In this document: positions 1 to 8,644 of the stretch, piece by piece
How the letters are laid out: every line of letters starts with the position of its first letter
Numbering within the stretch: the first letter of the stretch is position 1
Source: an uncultured Selenomonas sp.
GTDB lineage: Bacteria > Bacillota > Negativicutes > Selenomonadales > Selenomonadaceae
Length of the DNA stretch: 64,000 nt
Assembly: GCA_905372355.1 (NCBI GenBank)
Contig: CAJPOT010000003.1
Location: 62,001 to 126,000, forward strand
Reading direction: 5' to 3'
The notes under the pieces: generated by a model
Told to the model about the DNA's origin: nothing
Database searches by the model: none
What the model saw: the letters and a program-made list of their open reading frames with translations, nothing else
Program-made: the position numbers and the translations under genes

Positions 1-232
1 ACTGTCGCTTGATACCTTGTCCGCTCTCTCCCATCTTGCTCGCTATCATTCGGGAAGCGCTGATAAATGCAGCGATTCCTTTACGTTTATTCAGTTCTCA
101 TGCGTCCAACAATGCGTTAAACGCGCAAATGCGCATAGTTGGAATAACATACACGCTGTAATAAGTGATTCTAGCATGGGATTATCCAATATTCAATGGG
201 TCTTTTCTCCCTTAAGAAAATTTTTCACAGAT

Positions 233-673
233 TTATTCACGATAGGCGATCGCATTCTCCTCGCACCAATCACGCGCAAGCGCGAGAAGACTCGACGAAA
301 GATGTGCCTGCCAGGCCGCCGCCAAGGAAAGGCTCTGCACCGCACGTCGAAAGCGCAGCCGGGCAGAAGCGCCGCGCAGGGTTTCCTCAAGGGCAACACG
401 CGCCTCCTGAGGCACCTTTTCTGCAAAAGTCTGCATGATGGAGCGAATCTCTGCATCGTAGATGTCGGGCAGCGGCACATAGCGCTGCCAATCCTCCTCA
501 ATGGAAAGCAGCCGTTCCATGCGCACTTCCTCCCGAGACGTCGCTTCGGCTCGCGCGTCGGATTCGTCTTCTCCCATCAAGATGATGCGCCCATCACGCG
601 TATCGGCATAGCCCTGCAATACATCTGTCTTTTCCAGTGCAGCGGCCAGCTCCTGCAAAGAGATTTCCAACAA
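233..673 (-). CDS. UPF0158 family protein
   Basis: 146-residue soluble protein that I recognise as UPF0158-like: an N-terminal segment ending in an acidic stretch (LMGEDESDARAE), then a central motif around residues 50-75 with LSIEEDWQRYVPLP and a C-terminal basic helix ending in WCEENAIAYRE. The family has no assigned biochemical function. It is the last gene of the minus-strand run that starts at 5407, 12 bases after tyrA. The start is TTG; two TTG codons lie in tandem (673 and 670) behind a GGGAGG site, so the exact first residue is uncertain by one. No strong terminator is visible downstream in bases 1-232. Confidence 0.75.
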   Translation of the reverse strand: MLEISLQELAAALEKTDVLQGYADTRDGRIILMGEDESDARAEATSREEVRMERLLSIEEDWQRYVPLPDIYDAEIRSIMQTFAEKVPQEARVALEETLRGASARLRFRRAVQSLSLAAAWQAHLSSSLLALARDWCEENAIAYRE

Positions 674-685
674 TGTCCCTCCCCG

Positions 686-1567
686 TCATACGAGATCGTA
701 CATCTTTTCCGTGCGGTCGAGGATAGCGTCACGCCGCTCCTTGCTCGCGGCAAAGTAGCGATGCACGGCTTCACGATCGCCCGCTTCGATGGAAGCGATG
801 ACCGTTCCGAGGATCGCCTGCAGATCGCGCAAGTGACCCGTGATTGCCTCTCGGTTCGTCATGCAGATATCCGCCCACATATCGGCGTTCGAAGATGCGA
901 TGCGTGTCGTATCCTTGAAGCCGCCACCTGCGAGCTTCAGGCACGATTCCATGTCGCCTTCGCTCTGGTTGAGGAGCGTCACAAGTGCCGCTGCCGTCAC
1001 ATGCGGCACATGGCTGATGATTGAAGCGCAGCGATCATGCTTTTGTATATCGAGGCGCAGGAAGTTCGCCTCCGTATTCGAAAGCACCGACATCAATTTC
1101 TCGTGCGCCTCGGGCGGCGCTCCCGTATCCTCGACGATGACGTAAGCCTTGTGCCGGAAGAGGTCGGCGGACGCCGCCTCGACGCCGCTCTTCTCGCGCC
1201 CCGTCATCGGATGGCCCGCGATGTAGTGGACGCCCGCGGGCAGAATGCCCTGGATGTGCTGCCAAAGATATGCCTTCGTGCTTCCCGCATCCGTCAAGAT
1301 CGCGCCTTTCTTGAGATACGGCACGATTCGTTCCAGCATCGGCGTCATCTGCAGCACGGGCGTCGCCAGAAACACGATGTCAGCACCCTCGACGACTTCA
1401 CGAACGTCGGGCGACGCCATGTCGACAGCGCCGCGCTTTACGGCAAGATCCATGGACTTCTGCGTGCGGCAGAGTCCCGTGATGAAGATGTCCGCTCCGA
1501 GCTTCTCCTTTAAGCAAAGTCCCAAAGAGCCGCCGATGAGTCCGACGCCGATGATAGCCAGTTTCAT
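686..1567 (-). CDS. tyrA: Prephenate dehydrogenase
   Basis: Oxidises and decarboxylates prephenate to 4-hydroxyphenylpyruvate in tyrosine synthesis. The N-terminal Rossmann motif IGVGLIGGSLG starts near residue 6, followed by the family signature HPMTGREKSG near residue 139 and the helical second domain with SHVPHVTAAAL. At about 293 residues it is the catalytic core only; no C-terminal ACT domain follows. An ATG at 1573 overlaps the aroF stop codon, but the GAGG site is one base from it and seven from the ATG at 1567, so 1567 is preferred. It follows DAHP synthase directly, so first and tyrosine-specific steps of aromatic synthesis are co-transcribed. Confidence 0.93.
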   Translation of the reverse strand: MKLAIIGVGLIGGSLGLCLKEKLGADIFITGLCRTQKSMDLAVKRGAVDMASPDVREVVEGADIVFLATPVLQMTPMLERIVPYLKKGAILTDAGSTKAYLWQHIQGILPAGVHYIAGHPMTGREKSGVEAASADLFRHKAYVIVEDTGAPPEAHEKLMSVLSNTEANFLRLDIQKHDRCASIISHVPHVTAAALVTLLNQSEGDMESCLKLAGGGFKDTTRIASSNADMWADICMTNREAITGHLRDLQAILGTVIASIEAGDREAVHRYFAASKERRDAILDRTEKMYDLV

Positions 1568-1569
1568 CT

Positions 1570-2583
1570 TCATGCCTCGCGCCCCATGAAGCGTGCAATG
1601 TCACGCACATCTTCCATCGTCTTCTGGAAATTCTCGGGCGTCAGGGACTGGTCGCCGTCCGAAAGCGCGACTTCAGGATGCGGATGAACCTCGATGATGA
1701 GACCGTCCGCACCGGCCGCGATTGCCGCACGCGCCATCGCGGGCACCATCTGCCAACGCCCTGTGCCGTGGCTCGGGTCGACGATGATCGGCAGGTGCGA
1801 GATCTCCTTGATGGCAGCGACGGCGCTCAGATCGAGCGTATTGCGCGTATACGTCTCGTAAGTGCGTATGCCGCGCTCACAGAATACGACGTTGTCGTTA
1901 CCGCCGGCCATGATGTACTCCGCCGCGTTGAGCCACTCGCTGATGGTCGCGGAAAGGCCGCGCTTCAAGAGTACAGGCGTATGCACCTTGCCGACTTCTT
2001 TGAGCAGCTGGAAGTTCTGCATGTTGCGCGCACCGATCTGGATCATGTCGGCATACTTCGTGATCAGTTCGACGTCGTTGATGTTCACGATCTCCGTCAC
2101 GACCTTGAGCCCCGTCTTGTCCGCCGCCTCGCGCAGCATCTTCAGCCCCTCTTCCGCCAGTCCTTGGAAATCATAGGGCGAAGTGCGCGGCTTGAAGGCA
2201 CCGCCGCGCAGGAACTTGGCGCCGTACTTCTTCACGCACTCGGCCGCTTCCATGAGCTGCTCCATGCTCTCGACAGCGCACGGTCCCGCCATGACCGTCA
2301 AGTGCCCCGCGCCGATCTTCACGCCTCCGACGTCGATGACGGTGTCTTCGGGCTTGAACTCGCGGCTTACAAGTTTGTACTTCTCCGTGATGCGCACCGT
2401 CTTTTCCACCCCGTCGAGAGAATTCATCTGCAGTCCTGCAATGATCTTTTTGTCACCGATCACGCCGACGATCGTGCGTTCATCGCCTTCCGAAAGATGG
2501 TACTTGAGACCGGCTCGCGTGATTTTCTGCTCCACTTTCTCAAGGTTTTCCTTTGTCGACGTCGGACTCATTACAATGATCAT
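1570..2583 (-). CDS. aroF: 3-deoxy-7-phosphoheptulonate synthase with N-terminal ferredoxin-like domain
   Basis: DAHP synthase condenses phosphoenolpyruvate and erythrose 4-phosphate, the first step of the shikimate pathway. Residues 1-70 form the small ferredoxin-like domain found in the Thermotoga/Bacillus type, which mediates aromatic amino-acid feedback in characterised relatives; the TIM barrel follows with GPCAVES near residue 105, KPRTSPYDFQGL, and IGARNMQNF. Length (337 residues) fits this type. The open frame extends 45 codons further upstream, but that part is arginine-rich and lies inside the GNAT gene; the ATG at 2583 has AGGAGG at ideal spacing. It overlaps tyrA by a few bases. 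Confidence 0.95.
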   Translation of the reverse strand: MIIVMSPTSTKENLEKVEQKITRAGLKYHLSEGDERTIVGVIGDKKIIAGLQMNSLDGVEKTVRITEKYKLVSREFKPEDTVIDVGGVKIGAGHLTVMAGPCAVESMEQLMEAAECVKKYGAKFLRGGAFKPRTSPYDFQGLAEEGLKMLREAADKTGLKVVTEIVNINDVELITKYADMIQIGARNMQNFQLLKEVGKVHTPVLLKRGLSATISEWLNAAEYIMAGGNDNVVFCERGIRTYETYTRNTLDLSAVAAIKEISHLPIIVDPSHGTGRWQMVPAMARAAIAAGADGLIIEVHPHPEVALSDGDQSLTPENFQKTMEDVRDIARFMGREA

Positions 2584-2602
2584 GACACAACCTCCTGCAA
2601 AA

Positions 2603-3076
2603 TCAATGACTGTTCGCGTCCGCAGCCTCCCGCACCATGGCGATCTCGTCACAGTTCGGAAACTTCGGACAGTCGATGCATTCCTTCCAGACCTTCTGCG
2701 GCAACTCCTCCTTGGCAACGATATGGAAACCGAGCGTCTTGAAGAAGCCCGGCTTGTACGTCAATGTGAAGAATCGCCGCACGCCGAGTGCACGCCCTTC
2801 CTCCATGAGCCGATGCACGATTTCCGATCCGATGCCGCAGCGTGCAAGCGCAGGGTCGACCGCCATCGTGCGAACCTCTGCGAGGCCGTCCCACATCATG
2901 TGCAGGCCGCCGACGCCGACGATCTTGCCCTCATCATCTTCGGCAACGATCATATCGCGCAGCGTCTCGTAGAGGGTGTTGCGCGAACGTGCGAGCATCG
3001 CGCCGTCCGCCGCATAGTCGTTCACGAGATGAAAGATGCTCTCCACATCAGCGAACACGGCCTTTCTGTACTTCAA
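2603..3076 (-). CDS. GNAT acetyltransferase, ArgA-like
   Basis: 157-residue single-domain GNAT N-acetyltransferase. The acetyl-CoA binding region RCGIGSEIVHRLMEEGRALG is near residues 80-100, and the C-terminus has the signature CIDCPKFPNCDE. That cysteine-containing tail is typical of short ArgA-type N-acetylglutamate synthases of Geobacter and other bacteria, so N-acetylglutamate synthesis for arginine is the best guess, but substrate cannot be read from sequence. The start is TTG with GGGGGA six bases upstream. It sits between nth and aroF in the operon; no other arginine gene is nearby. Confidence 0.75.
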   Translation of the reverse strand: MKYRKAVFADVESIFHLVNDYAADGAMLARSRNTLYETLRDMIVAEDDEGKIVGVGGLHMMWDGLAEVRTMAVDPALARCGIGSEIVHRLMEEGRALGVRRFFTLTYKPGFFKTLGFHIVAKEELPQKVWKECIDCPKFPNCDEIAMVREAADANSH

Positions 3077-3097
3077 AATCTTTCCCCCATTCGCTGC

Positions 3098-3727
3098 TCA
3101 CTCACGGCTTGGGCAGACATCCGCGAGCGGACACTCGCCGCAGAGCGGGCGATTCGCCTTGCATATGCGCCTGCCGTGGTAGATGAGCCAGTGGTGCGCC
3201 GCACTCCACTTTTCGCGCGGAATCGCCTTCATCAGCCCCTTCTCCACCGCGAGCGGCGTCTCGCCCACAGCGAGCTTCAAGCGGTTCGCTATGCGAAAAA
3301 CGTGCGTATCGACGGCGATGGCGGGGCGGCCGAAAGCGACGCTCGTCACGACGTTCGCCGTCTTCCTGCCGACGCCCGGCAATTTGAGGAGCGTATCGTA
3401 GTCGGACGGCACCTCGCCGCCGAACTCCTCGACGAGCGTGCGGCACGTCGCCATGATATTCTTCGCCTTGTTGCGGAAAAGTCCGCAGTCCTTTATTTCC
3501 TCTTCAAGCCCCGAAATCCCCAAGGCGACGATGGCCGCAGGCGTCGCCGCCTTCTTGAAGAGCCGCGCCGTCGTGATGTTCACGCGCTTGTCCGTGCACT
3601 GCGCCGACAGGATGACGGCGATCAGCAGCTCGAAAGGATTGCTGAAATGCAGCTCAGGCTTGGCGCCGCGGTACGTCTCTTCGAGGATTTCCAGCTGCTT
3701 TTCGCGTATCTTCTTCGTGACTCGCAT
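3098..3727 (-). CDS. nth: Endonuclease III
   Basis: DNA glycosylase/AP lyase that removes oxidised pyrimidines in base excision repair. It carries the HhH motif LPGVGRKTA with the catalytic lysine near residue 122, the catalytic aspartate in AVDTHVFRIANR near residue 140, and the C-terminal [4Fe-4S] loop with cysteines spaced C-X6-C-X2-C-X5-C (ICKANRPLCGECPLADVC). All active-site residues are present and the length (209) is normal. It follows UPF0210 by seven bases, so it is co-transcribed with genes of unrelated function. Confidence 0.96.
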   Translation of the reverse strand: MRVTKKIREKQLEILEETYRGAKPELHFSNPFELLIAVILSAQCTDKRVNITTARLFKKAATPAAIVALGISGLEEEIKDCGLFRNKAKNIMATCRTLVEEFGGEVPSDYDTLLKLPGVGRKTANVVTSVAFGRPAIAVDTHVFRIANRLKLAVGETPLAVEKGLMKAIPREKWSAAHHWLIYHGRRICKANRPLCGECPLADVCPSRE

Positions 3728-3734
3728 CGCGCCC

Positions 3735-5096
3735 TCAGTTCGTCAGACTGCGCACGGGCGCCGGGATTCGTCCGCCGCGCGCGACGAAAGCCTCCGAGCT
3801 GAAGGCGTCCTTAACGGGCATGATCGGGCAGCGCCCCAAGAGGCCTCCCCACTCCACCTCGTCGCCAACCTTCTTTCCGGGCACGGGGATGATGCGCACC
3901 GCCGTCGTCTTGTTGTTGATCATGCCGATCGCCGCCTCGTCCGCGATGATTCCCGAAATTGTTGCCGCCGACGTATCGCCCGCGACCGCGATCATGTCGA
4001 GGCCGACGGAGCAGACGCACGTCATCGCTTCAAGCTTTTCCAGCGAGAGACTGCCGCGTGCCACAGCGTCGATCATGCCCGCATCCTCGCTGACAGGAAT
4101 GAACGCGCCCGACAGACCGCCTACATGCGAAGATGCCATGAGGCCGCCCTTCTTGACCGCATCGTTTAAGAGCGCGAGCGCTGCTGTCGTGCCGGGAGCA
4201 CCGCAGCTTTCGAGTCCCATCTCCTCTAAGATGTGCGCGACGCTGTCGCCGACTGCCGACGTCGGTGCAAGCGAGAGGTCGATGATGCCGAAGGGCACGC
4301 CGAGCCGCTTCGACGCCTCGCGTGCCACGAGCTGTCCGACGCGCGTGATCTTGAACGCCGTGCGCTTGATCATCTCCGCCACCTCGGAGAAATCAGCGCC
4401 CTTGATGTCCTCCAAGGCGCGCTTCACGACGCCCGGCCCGCTGACGCCGACGCTCACGACCTTATCCGCCTCGGAAACGCCGTGGAAAGCGCCCGCCATG
4501 AAGGGATTGTCCCCCGGTGCATTGCAGAAAACGACGAGCTTCGCGCAGCCGATGGCCGCCTGATCGCGCGTCAGTTCCGCCGTACGCTTGATGACCTCGC
4601 CCATCTCGCGCACGCAGTCCATGTTGATGCCCGCCTTCGTCGAACCGACGTTGACCGAGGAACAGACGAGATCTGTTGAAGAAAGCGCCTGCGGGATGGA
4701 CGAGATGAGCACCTGATCGCCGTGCGTATATCCCTTTTCCACGAGCGCGGAAAAACCGCCGATGAAGTTGATGCCGATCTCCTTCGCCGCACGATCGAGC
4801 GCTTCGGCTACGGGAACGTAGGAATCCGTCTTGCAGGCGTCCGCCGCGATGGCGATCGGCGTGACGGAAACGCGCTTGTTGATGATGGGGATGCCGTACT
4901 CCGCCTCGATGTCCTTGCCTGTTTGCACAAGGAATTCCGCCGATTTCGTGACCTTGTCGTAGACGTTGCGGCAGAACTGCTCGATGTTCGGATGCGCGCA
5001 GTCGCGGAGCGAAATGCCCATCGTGATCGTGCGCACGTCGAGCTTGTTCTCCGTAATCATGCGGTTTGTTTCTAATATATCGTCAATGGTAATCAC
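3735..5096 (-). CDS. UPF0210 (PFL-like, DUF711) protein
   Basis: 453-residue member of UPF0210, a family with a fold related to pyruvate formate-lyase/anaerobic ribonucleotide reductase but with no established activity. The N-terminal [16 protein letters not shown], central [12 protein letters not shown] and [20 protein letters not shown], and the serine/glycine-rich C-terminal half are as expected. The start is GTG with AGGAGG seven bases upstream; no competing ATG. It is the second gene of the operon, directly after an ACT-domain protein of UPF0237; this pair is conserved in many Firmicutes, which points to a joint and possibly amino-acid-responsive role (inference). Confidence 0.9.
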   Translation of the reverse strand: MITIDDILETNRMITENKLDVRTITMGISLRDCAHPNIEQFCRNVYDKVTKSAEFLVQTGKDIEAEYGIPIINKRVSVTPIAIAADACKTDSYVPVAEALDRAAKEIGINFIGGFSALVEKGYTHGDQVLISSIPQALSSTDLVCSSVNVGSTKAGINMDCVREMGEVIKRTAELTRDQAAIGCAKLVVFCNAPGDNPFMAGAFHGVSEADKVVSVGVSGPGVVKRALEDIKGADFSEVAEMIKRTAFKITRVGQLVAREASKRLGVPFGIIDLSLAPTSAVGDSVAHILEEMGLESCGAPGTTAALALLNDAVKKGGLMASSHVGGLSGAFIPVSEDAGMIDAVARGSLSLEKLEAMTCVCSVGLDMIAVAGDTSAATISGIIADEAAIGMINNKTTAVRIIPVPGKKVGDEVEWGGLLGRCPIMPVKDAFSSEAFVARGGRIPAPVRSLTN

Positions 5097-5137
5097 AGAA
5101 AGACCTCCTGCAGCATGCTAAAAAACCGTCCAAGTCC

Positions 5138-5407
5138 TCAAACCTTGTGCATCGCGTTGAAAATATCCTCATGCTGCGTCTTGATCTCGACGCCGAGCGC
5201 TTCGCCCTTCTCCTGCAAAAGCTGCCGCACAGCAGCGAGCTCGATCTTGCTGCCCGCCATATCAGCGATCATGACCATATTAAAAAAGCCGTCCATGATG
5301 TTCTGGTTGATACTCAGAATGTTGACGCCGTTTTCAGCCAAGAGCGTGCTGACTGCCGCGATGATGCCCACACTGTCCTTGCCGACGATCGTAACCACGA
5401 TTTTCAT
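5138..5407 (-). CDS. ACT domain protein, UPF0237
   Basis: 89-residue protein made of a single ACT domain (KIVVTIVGKDSVGIIAAVSTLLAENGVNI, residues 2-30, then a second strand-helix unit), length typical of UPF0237. ACT domains bind amino acids or other small ligands and regulate partner proteins. It is the first gene of the minus-strand operon and precedes UPF0210 by 41 bases, so its partner is most likely the UPF0210 protein. The ATG at 5407 has GAGGGG six bases upstream. Confidence 0.9.
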   Translation of the reverse strand: MKIVVTIVGKDSVGIIAAVSTLLAENGVNILSINQNIMDGFFNMVMIADMAGSKIELAAVRQLLQEKGEALGVEIKTQHEDIFNAMHKV

Positions 5408-5481
5408 TTACAACCCCTCATTCTTTCCGACAATGCGATATGCACTGCCGCAGTTTTCTGTTTGAAATGCTATGTTTTTTC

Positions 5482-5510
5482 ATTATATCAGTCAAATGCT
5501 GAAAATCCAA
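5482..5510 (-). promoter_or_regulatory. Promoter of the ACT-UPF0210-nth-aroF-tyrA operon
   Basis: Sigma-70-type elements on the minus strand: -35 TTGGAT (5505-5510), 17-base spacer, -10 TATAAT (5482-5487). The transcript would start near 5475, leaving about 70 untranslated bases before the ATG at 5407. It is the only good promoter found ahead of the seven-gene run. Confidence 0.7.
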
Positions 5511-5528
5511 GAGGGCGCGTCTCCCAAA

Positions 5529-5557
5529 TTGTTTTTTGCATCCGTTTCCGTTATAAT
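5529..5557 (+). promoter_or_regulatory. Promoter of the D-amino-acid transaminase gene
   Basis: -35 TTGTTT (5529-5534), 17-base spacer, perfect -10 TATAAT (5552-5557). Expected start near 5564, about 57 bases before the TTG start codon. It is divergent from the promoter at 5482-5510, with only 18 bases between the two -35 elements. Confidence 0.65.
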
Positions 5558-5620
5558 GAGAGGAGCATTTCCTGACACAATGCAAAAATTCATTCTTACA
5601 TCATCAAGGAGGCCATTCTT

Positions 5621-6481
5621 TTGAGGGAACTTAGCTTTTTCAACGATCATTTCTATGCACCGGGCGAGGCGCAGGTCGACATCGAGGACCGCGGCTATCA
5701 GTTCGGCGACGGCATCTACGAGGTCACGCACGTCTACAACGGCAAGCTCTTCGCCTTCGACCGCCACCTCGCACGCTTCCGCCGCTCCATGCGCGAGATG
5801 CACATCCCCATCACCTATATGGACGAAGAACTCACCGCCATTCACAACGACCTCATCGAAAAGAGCGGCATCAAGAGCGGCGCGATCTACTTCCAAGTCA
5901 CGCGCGGCACGGCAGCGCGCGCCTTCCCCTTCCCCGGTCGTGCCACGCCGAACCTCTCGATGACGATCCGCGAGAGCACGCCGAACCGTGAGCAGCAGGA
6001 ACGCGGCATCTCTCTCACGCTCGCCGAAGACATCCGCTGGCTGCGCTGCGACATCAAGTCTCTGAACCTTCTCGGCGCCGTCTTTGCCAAGGAAAAGGCG
6101 AAAGCGGAAGGATGCGAAGAGGCTCTTCTCTACCGCAAGGACACGGGGCTCGTCACCGAGGGCGCGAGCAGCACCTTCTTCCTCATCAAGGACGGCGTCG
6201 TCTGGACGCATCCGCTTGACCATCTCGTACTGCCGGGCGTCACGCGTGCCGTCGTCGTCGAGGAATGCGCCAAGGAGCTCGGTCTGACCGTCATCGAAAA
6301 GACCTTCACGCCGGAGTTCGCTCAGAAGGCAGACGAAGCATTTGAAACGAGCACAAGCCTCGAAGTCACACCCGTCATAAAGATTGGCGGCAAGAAGATC
6401 GGCGCGGGCGCCCCCGGCGCGATCACAAAAAAGATCATGGAATCCTTCCAAGGATTGATAAAAAAAGAATGCTTCAACTGA
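5621..6481 (+). CDS. dat: D-amino-acid transaminase
   Basis: Fold-type IV PLP enzyme that interconverts D-amino acids and 2-oxo acids, chiefly to make D-glutamate for peptidoglycan. The start region DRGYQFGDGIYEVTHVYNG, the PLP lysine in DIKSLNLLG near residue 147, and the E-(A/G)-S-S-T-F cofactor segment (TEGASSTFF) identify the D-alanine aminotransferase branch rather than IlvE. Length 286 is normal. The start is TTG at 5621, nine bases after AAGGAGG; no ATG competes. It is a monocistronic gene with its own promoter and a strong terminator immediately downstream. Confidence 0.9.
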   Translation: MRELSFFNDHFYAPGEAQVDIEDRGYQFGDGIYEVTHVYNGKLFAFDRHLARFRRSMREMHIPITYMDEELTAIHNDLIEKSGIKSGAIYFQVTRGTAARAFPFPGRATPNLSMTIRESTPNREQQERGISLTLAEDIRWLRCDIKSLNLLGAVFAKEKAKAEGCEEALLYRKDTGLVTEGASSTFFLIKDGVVWTHPLDHLVLPGVTRAVVVEECAKELGLTVIEKTFTPEFAQKADEAFETSTSLEVTPVIKIGGKKIGAGAPGAITKKIMESFQGLIKKECFN

Positions 6482-6485
6482 AGCG

Positions 6486-6528
6486 CACGAGACAAAAACG
6501 GCTGTACATCAGCCGTTTTTGTCTCGTG
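6486..6528. terminator. Rho-independent terminator after dat
   Basis: Perfect 19-bp stem (6486-6504 with 6510-6528) and a five-base loop. The stem contains an A-run and a T-run, but no long T-tract follows the stem. It lies five bases after the dat stop codon. Confidence 0.8.
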
Positions 6529-6581
6529 TTTACAGAATTTTTCGCGTATTGGAAAAAACCTGCAAAAATCGCAACTTTTCA

Positions 6582-6610
6582 TTGACAATATCCAAAATAG
6601 TACCTATACT
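6582..6610 (+). promoter_or_regulatory. Promoter of the carboxyltransferase subunit gene
   Basis: Near-consensus: -35 TTGACA (6582-6587), 17-base spacer, -10 TATACT (6605-6610). Expected start near 6617, about 50 bases before the ATG. The strength fits a central-metabolism gene. Confidence 0.8.
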
Positions 6611-6669
6611 TGTAGTGAAGCAAATACATCATGTTTATGGTAGTATAACCCGAAGGAGTGTGTTTTTTT

Positions 6670-8064
6670 ATGGCAAAAAAGGTAAAGATCACCGAAACAG
6701 TACTTCGCGACGGGCATCAGTCCCTGTGTGCGACGCGCATGCATTACTCCCAGATGGAGCCCATGCTTGCAGCGCTCGACAAGATCGGCTACAACTCGTT
6801 GGAAGCTTGGGGCGGTGCGACCTTTGATACGTGCCTCCGCTTCCTCGACGAAGATCCGTGGGAGAGGCTCGACAAGCTCAAGGCTCGTCTCAAGACCCCG
6901 ATCCAGATGCTGCTTCGCGGTCAGAACCTCCTTGGCTACAACCACTATTCGGACGATGTCGTCAAGAAGTTCGTCGAGAAGGCTTCCGAGCACGGCATGG
7001 GCGTATTCCGCATCTTCGATGCGCTGAACGACGTTCGCAACCTCAAGACGGCGATCAACGCTGCTCTCGGCTGCAAGGAAAAGCCGCATGTACAGGGCTG
7101 CCTCGTCTACACGCTCAGCCCCTATCATACGAACGAAGTCTTCGTCGACCTTTCCAAGAAACTGCAGGAAATGGGCTGCCATTCCGTCTGCATCAAGGAC
7201 ATGTCCGGCCTTCTGAAGCCGTATGTCGCAGAAGACCTCGTGAAGAAGCTCAAGGCTGCGCTCGACATCCCCATCCAGCTCCACACGCATTATACGTCCG
7301 GCTTCGGCAGCATGACGTACCTCAAGGCGATCGAGGCTGGCGTCGACACCGTTGACTGCGCGCTCTCGCCGTTCGCTCTCGATACGTCCCAGCCCTGCAC
7401 GGAGACGATGGTCGCCGCTCTCGAAGGCACGCCGTATGACACGGGTCTCGACCGTCAGGCCATGACGCCGATCGCCAAGCACTTCCTGCAGGTCAAGCAG
7501 GATCTCATCAAGGAGTTCAACCTCAAGGGCTACTTCGACGTCAACCCGAACGTCATCGACTTCCAGATTCCGGGCGGCATGCTCTCGAACCTTGCGAACC
7601 AGCTCAAGGAACAGGGCATGGAAGACAAGTTCCAGGATCTCCTCGACGAGATGCCGCGCGTGCGCGCCGATGTCGGCTATCCGCCGCTCGTTACGCCGTC
7701 CAGCCAGATCGTCGGCACGATGGCGACGTTCAATGTCATGACGGGCGAGCGCTACAAGATCGTCCCGAAAGAATTCAAAGACCTCGCACGCGGCAAGTTC
7801 GGCAAGCCGCCGGTGGAAGTCAGCCACGAGTACCTCACGAAGACGCTCGGCATCCCCGAGAGCGAGATCATCACGGACATCGTTGCCGAGGATGCGAAGG
7901 CTCCGAAGCTTGCAGATTTCGAGAAGGAAATGAAGGCAAAGGGCTTCCTCAACCCGACGGAAGAGGATATCCTCTCCTACGCTCTCTTCCCGCAGGTCGC
8001 AGAAGAGTTCTTCAAGAAGCACTATGCACCGATGAACGCTTACGATATGTCCCACAAGGCATAA
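6670..8064 (+). CDS. Biotin-dependent carboxyltransferase subunit (oxaloacetate decarboxylase alpha / pyruvate carboxylase B type)
   Basis: 464-residue carboxyltransferase of the PYC/OadA/transcarboxylase 5S family, which moves CO2 between oxaloacetate or pyruvate and biotin. Seen: LRDGHQSLCATRM near the N-terminus, the KDMSG segment with the lysine that is carbamylated and binds metal in relatives, and the metal-binding HTHYTSG. It ends after the carboxyltransferase domain; the C-terminal biotinyl domain (with MKM) of OadA and pyruvate carboxylase is absent, so biotin must be on another polypeptide, as in the 5S subunit of methylmalonyl-CoA carboxyltransferase. ATG at 6670 has GGAG 11 bases upstream; a GTG at 6658 overlaps that site. 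No biotin carrier, beta or gamma subunit is adjacent. Confidence 0.9.
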   Translation: MAKKVKITETVLRDGHQSLCATRMHYSQMEPMLAALDKIGYNSLEAWGGATFDTCLRFLDEDPWERLDKLKARLKTPIQMLLRGQNLLGYNHYSDDVVKKFVEKASEHGMGVFRIFDALNDVRNLKTAINAALGCKEKPHVQGCLVYTLSPYHTNEVFVDLSKKLQEMGCHSVCIKDMSGLLKPYVAEDLVKKLKAALDIPIQLHTHYTSGFGSMTYLKAIEAGVDTVDCALSPFALDTSQPCTETMVAALEGTPYDTGLDRQAMTPIAKHFLQVKQDLIKEFNLKGYFDVNPNVIDFQIPGGMLSNLANQLKEQGMEDKFQDLLDEMPRVRADVGYPPLVTPSSQIVGTMATFNVMTGERYKIVPKEFKDLARGKFGKPPVEVSHEYLTKTLGIPESEIITDIVAEDAKAPKLADFEKEMKAKGFLNPTEEDILSYALFPQVAEEFFKKHYAPMNAYDMSHKA

Positions 8065-8100
8065 GCCAAAACTGTAAGCAACCCTCCCTTCCTATGGGGA

Positions 8101-8165
8101 GGCAAACAAAAAGGGGCTGTGGCAGAATGCTCTTACATTCTGTCACAGCCCCTTTTTTGTTTGCC
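8101..8165. terminator. Strong terminator after the carboxyltransferase gene
   Basis: Very long stem, about 29 bp with one mismatch and one bulged base (8101-8129 with 8136-8165), loop of six bases, A-run on one side and T-run on the other, so it can stop transcription from either direction. Confidence 0.85.
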
Positions 8166-8229
8166 AATTTTGATTTTATTTTAGAAATTCACCTTGGAAA
8201 TTTACCCCTAAAATTTTTCCTATTTCCTA

Positions 8230-8258
8230 TTGCATTTCTTAAAGCCTCATAGTATAAT
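8230..8258 (+). promoter_or_regulatory. Promoter of tRNA-Pro
   Basis: -10 TATAAT at 8253-8258 and a weak -35 (TTGCAT, 8230-8235) with 17-base spacing, 12 bases before the mature tRNA 5' end. Confidence 0.6.
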
Positions 8259-8270
8259 AGATACTGTTGT

Positions 8271-8347
8271 CGGGATGTGGCTCAGCTTGGTAGAGCGCAT
8301 CGTTCGGGACGATGAGGTCGCAGGTTCGAATCCTGTCATCCCGACCA
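8271..8347 (+). tRNA. tRNA-Pro (anticodon CGG)
   Basis: Complete 77-base cloverleaf. Acceptor stem CGGGATG pairs with CATCCCG; D-arm GCTCAGCTTGGTAGAGC; anticodon stem CATCG/CGATG closes the loop TTCGGGA, giving anticodon CGG for codon CCG; T-loop GGTTCGAATCC; CCA is encoded at 8345-8347. The fold leaves no ambiguity about identity. It stands alone, with its own promoter and a terminator 16 bases downstream. Confidence 0.97.
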
Positions 8348-8587
8348 TTCTTCAGAAAAGGAAGGAGTCGTGACATAGTGCGAAAGCATTTTGTCACGGC
8401 TCCTTTTTCGTACCCTTTTTACCATGAAGCCCCAAGAGGTCAAGCAGAAGGTGCAGACCGATTGGCTAGGCTTCTGTAAGGGCGGCGCACAATGTCCGCG
8501 AAGTGGACGTTTGTGCGTGTAGTTTACACTACACGGCATAGGGATGCCTCGTACAATCTTCACATAGATAGACTTCTTCTCGTACAT
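8336..8587 (-). CDS. Hypothetical small protein (doubtful)
   Basis: 83-codon frame with features of a real gene: ATG at 8587, AAAGGAG six bases upstream, and TATAAT (about 8602-8607) before that. The predicted protein is basic with four cysteines and no domain I recognise. Against it: the 3' end runs through the tRNA-Pro terminator and into the encoded CCA end of the tRNA on the other strand, and the middle is made of DNA hairpins. It may be a decayed copy of a dispersed Selenomonas repeat rather than a functional gene. The rest of the 8348-8690 gap holds terminators and hairpins only. Confidence 0.25.
   Translation of the reverse strand: MYEKKSIYVKIVRGIPMPCSVNYTHKRPLRGHCAPPLQKPSQSVCTFCLTSWGFMVKRVRKRSRDKMLSHYVTTPSFSEEWSG
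8363..8408 (+). terminator. Terminator of tRNA-Pro
   Basis: 13-bp stem with one T-G pair (8363-8375 with 8392-8404), followed by a run of five T. It lies 16 bases after the CCA end. Confidence 0.8.
8486..8534. repeat. Two adjacent inverted repeats in an intergenic region
   Basis: First hairpin: CGCACAA (8486-8492) pairs TTGTGCG (8511-8517), with an inner GTCC/GGAC helix and a seven-base loop. Second: GTGTAG (8517-8522) pairs CTACAC (8529-8534). They share base 8517. Function unknown; they could belong to a repeated extragenic element or to an RNA. Confidence 0.4.
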
Positions 8588-8644
8588 ATTTCTCTCCTTT
8601 GATATTATAGATAGCAGTAGTAAAAACGAAATATTTCTCGATCA

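Noticed and set aside
17..1024. Plus-strand frame of 335 codons at the left edge
   Set aside because: Antisense to UPF0158 and tyrA, no ribosome site and no recognisable domain. Bases 1-232 hold no gene that I can support.
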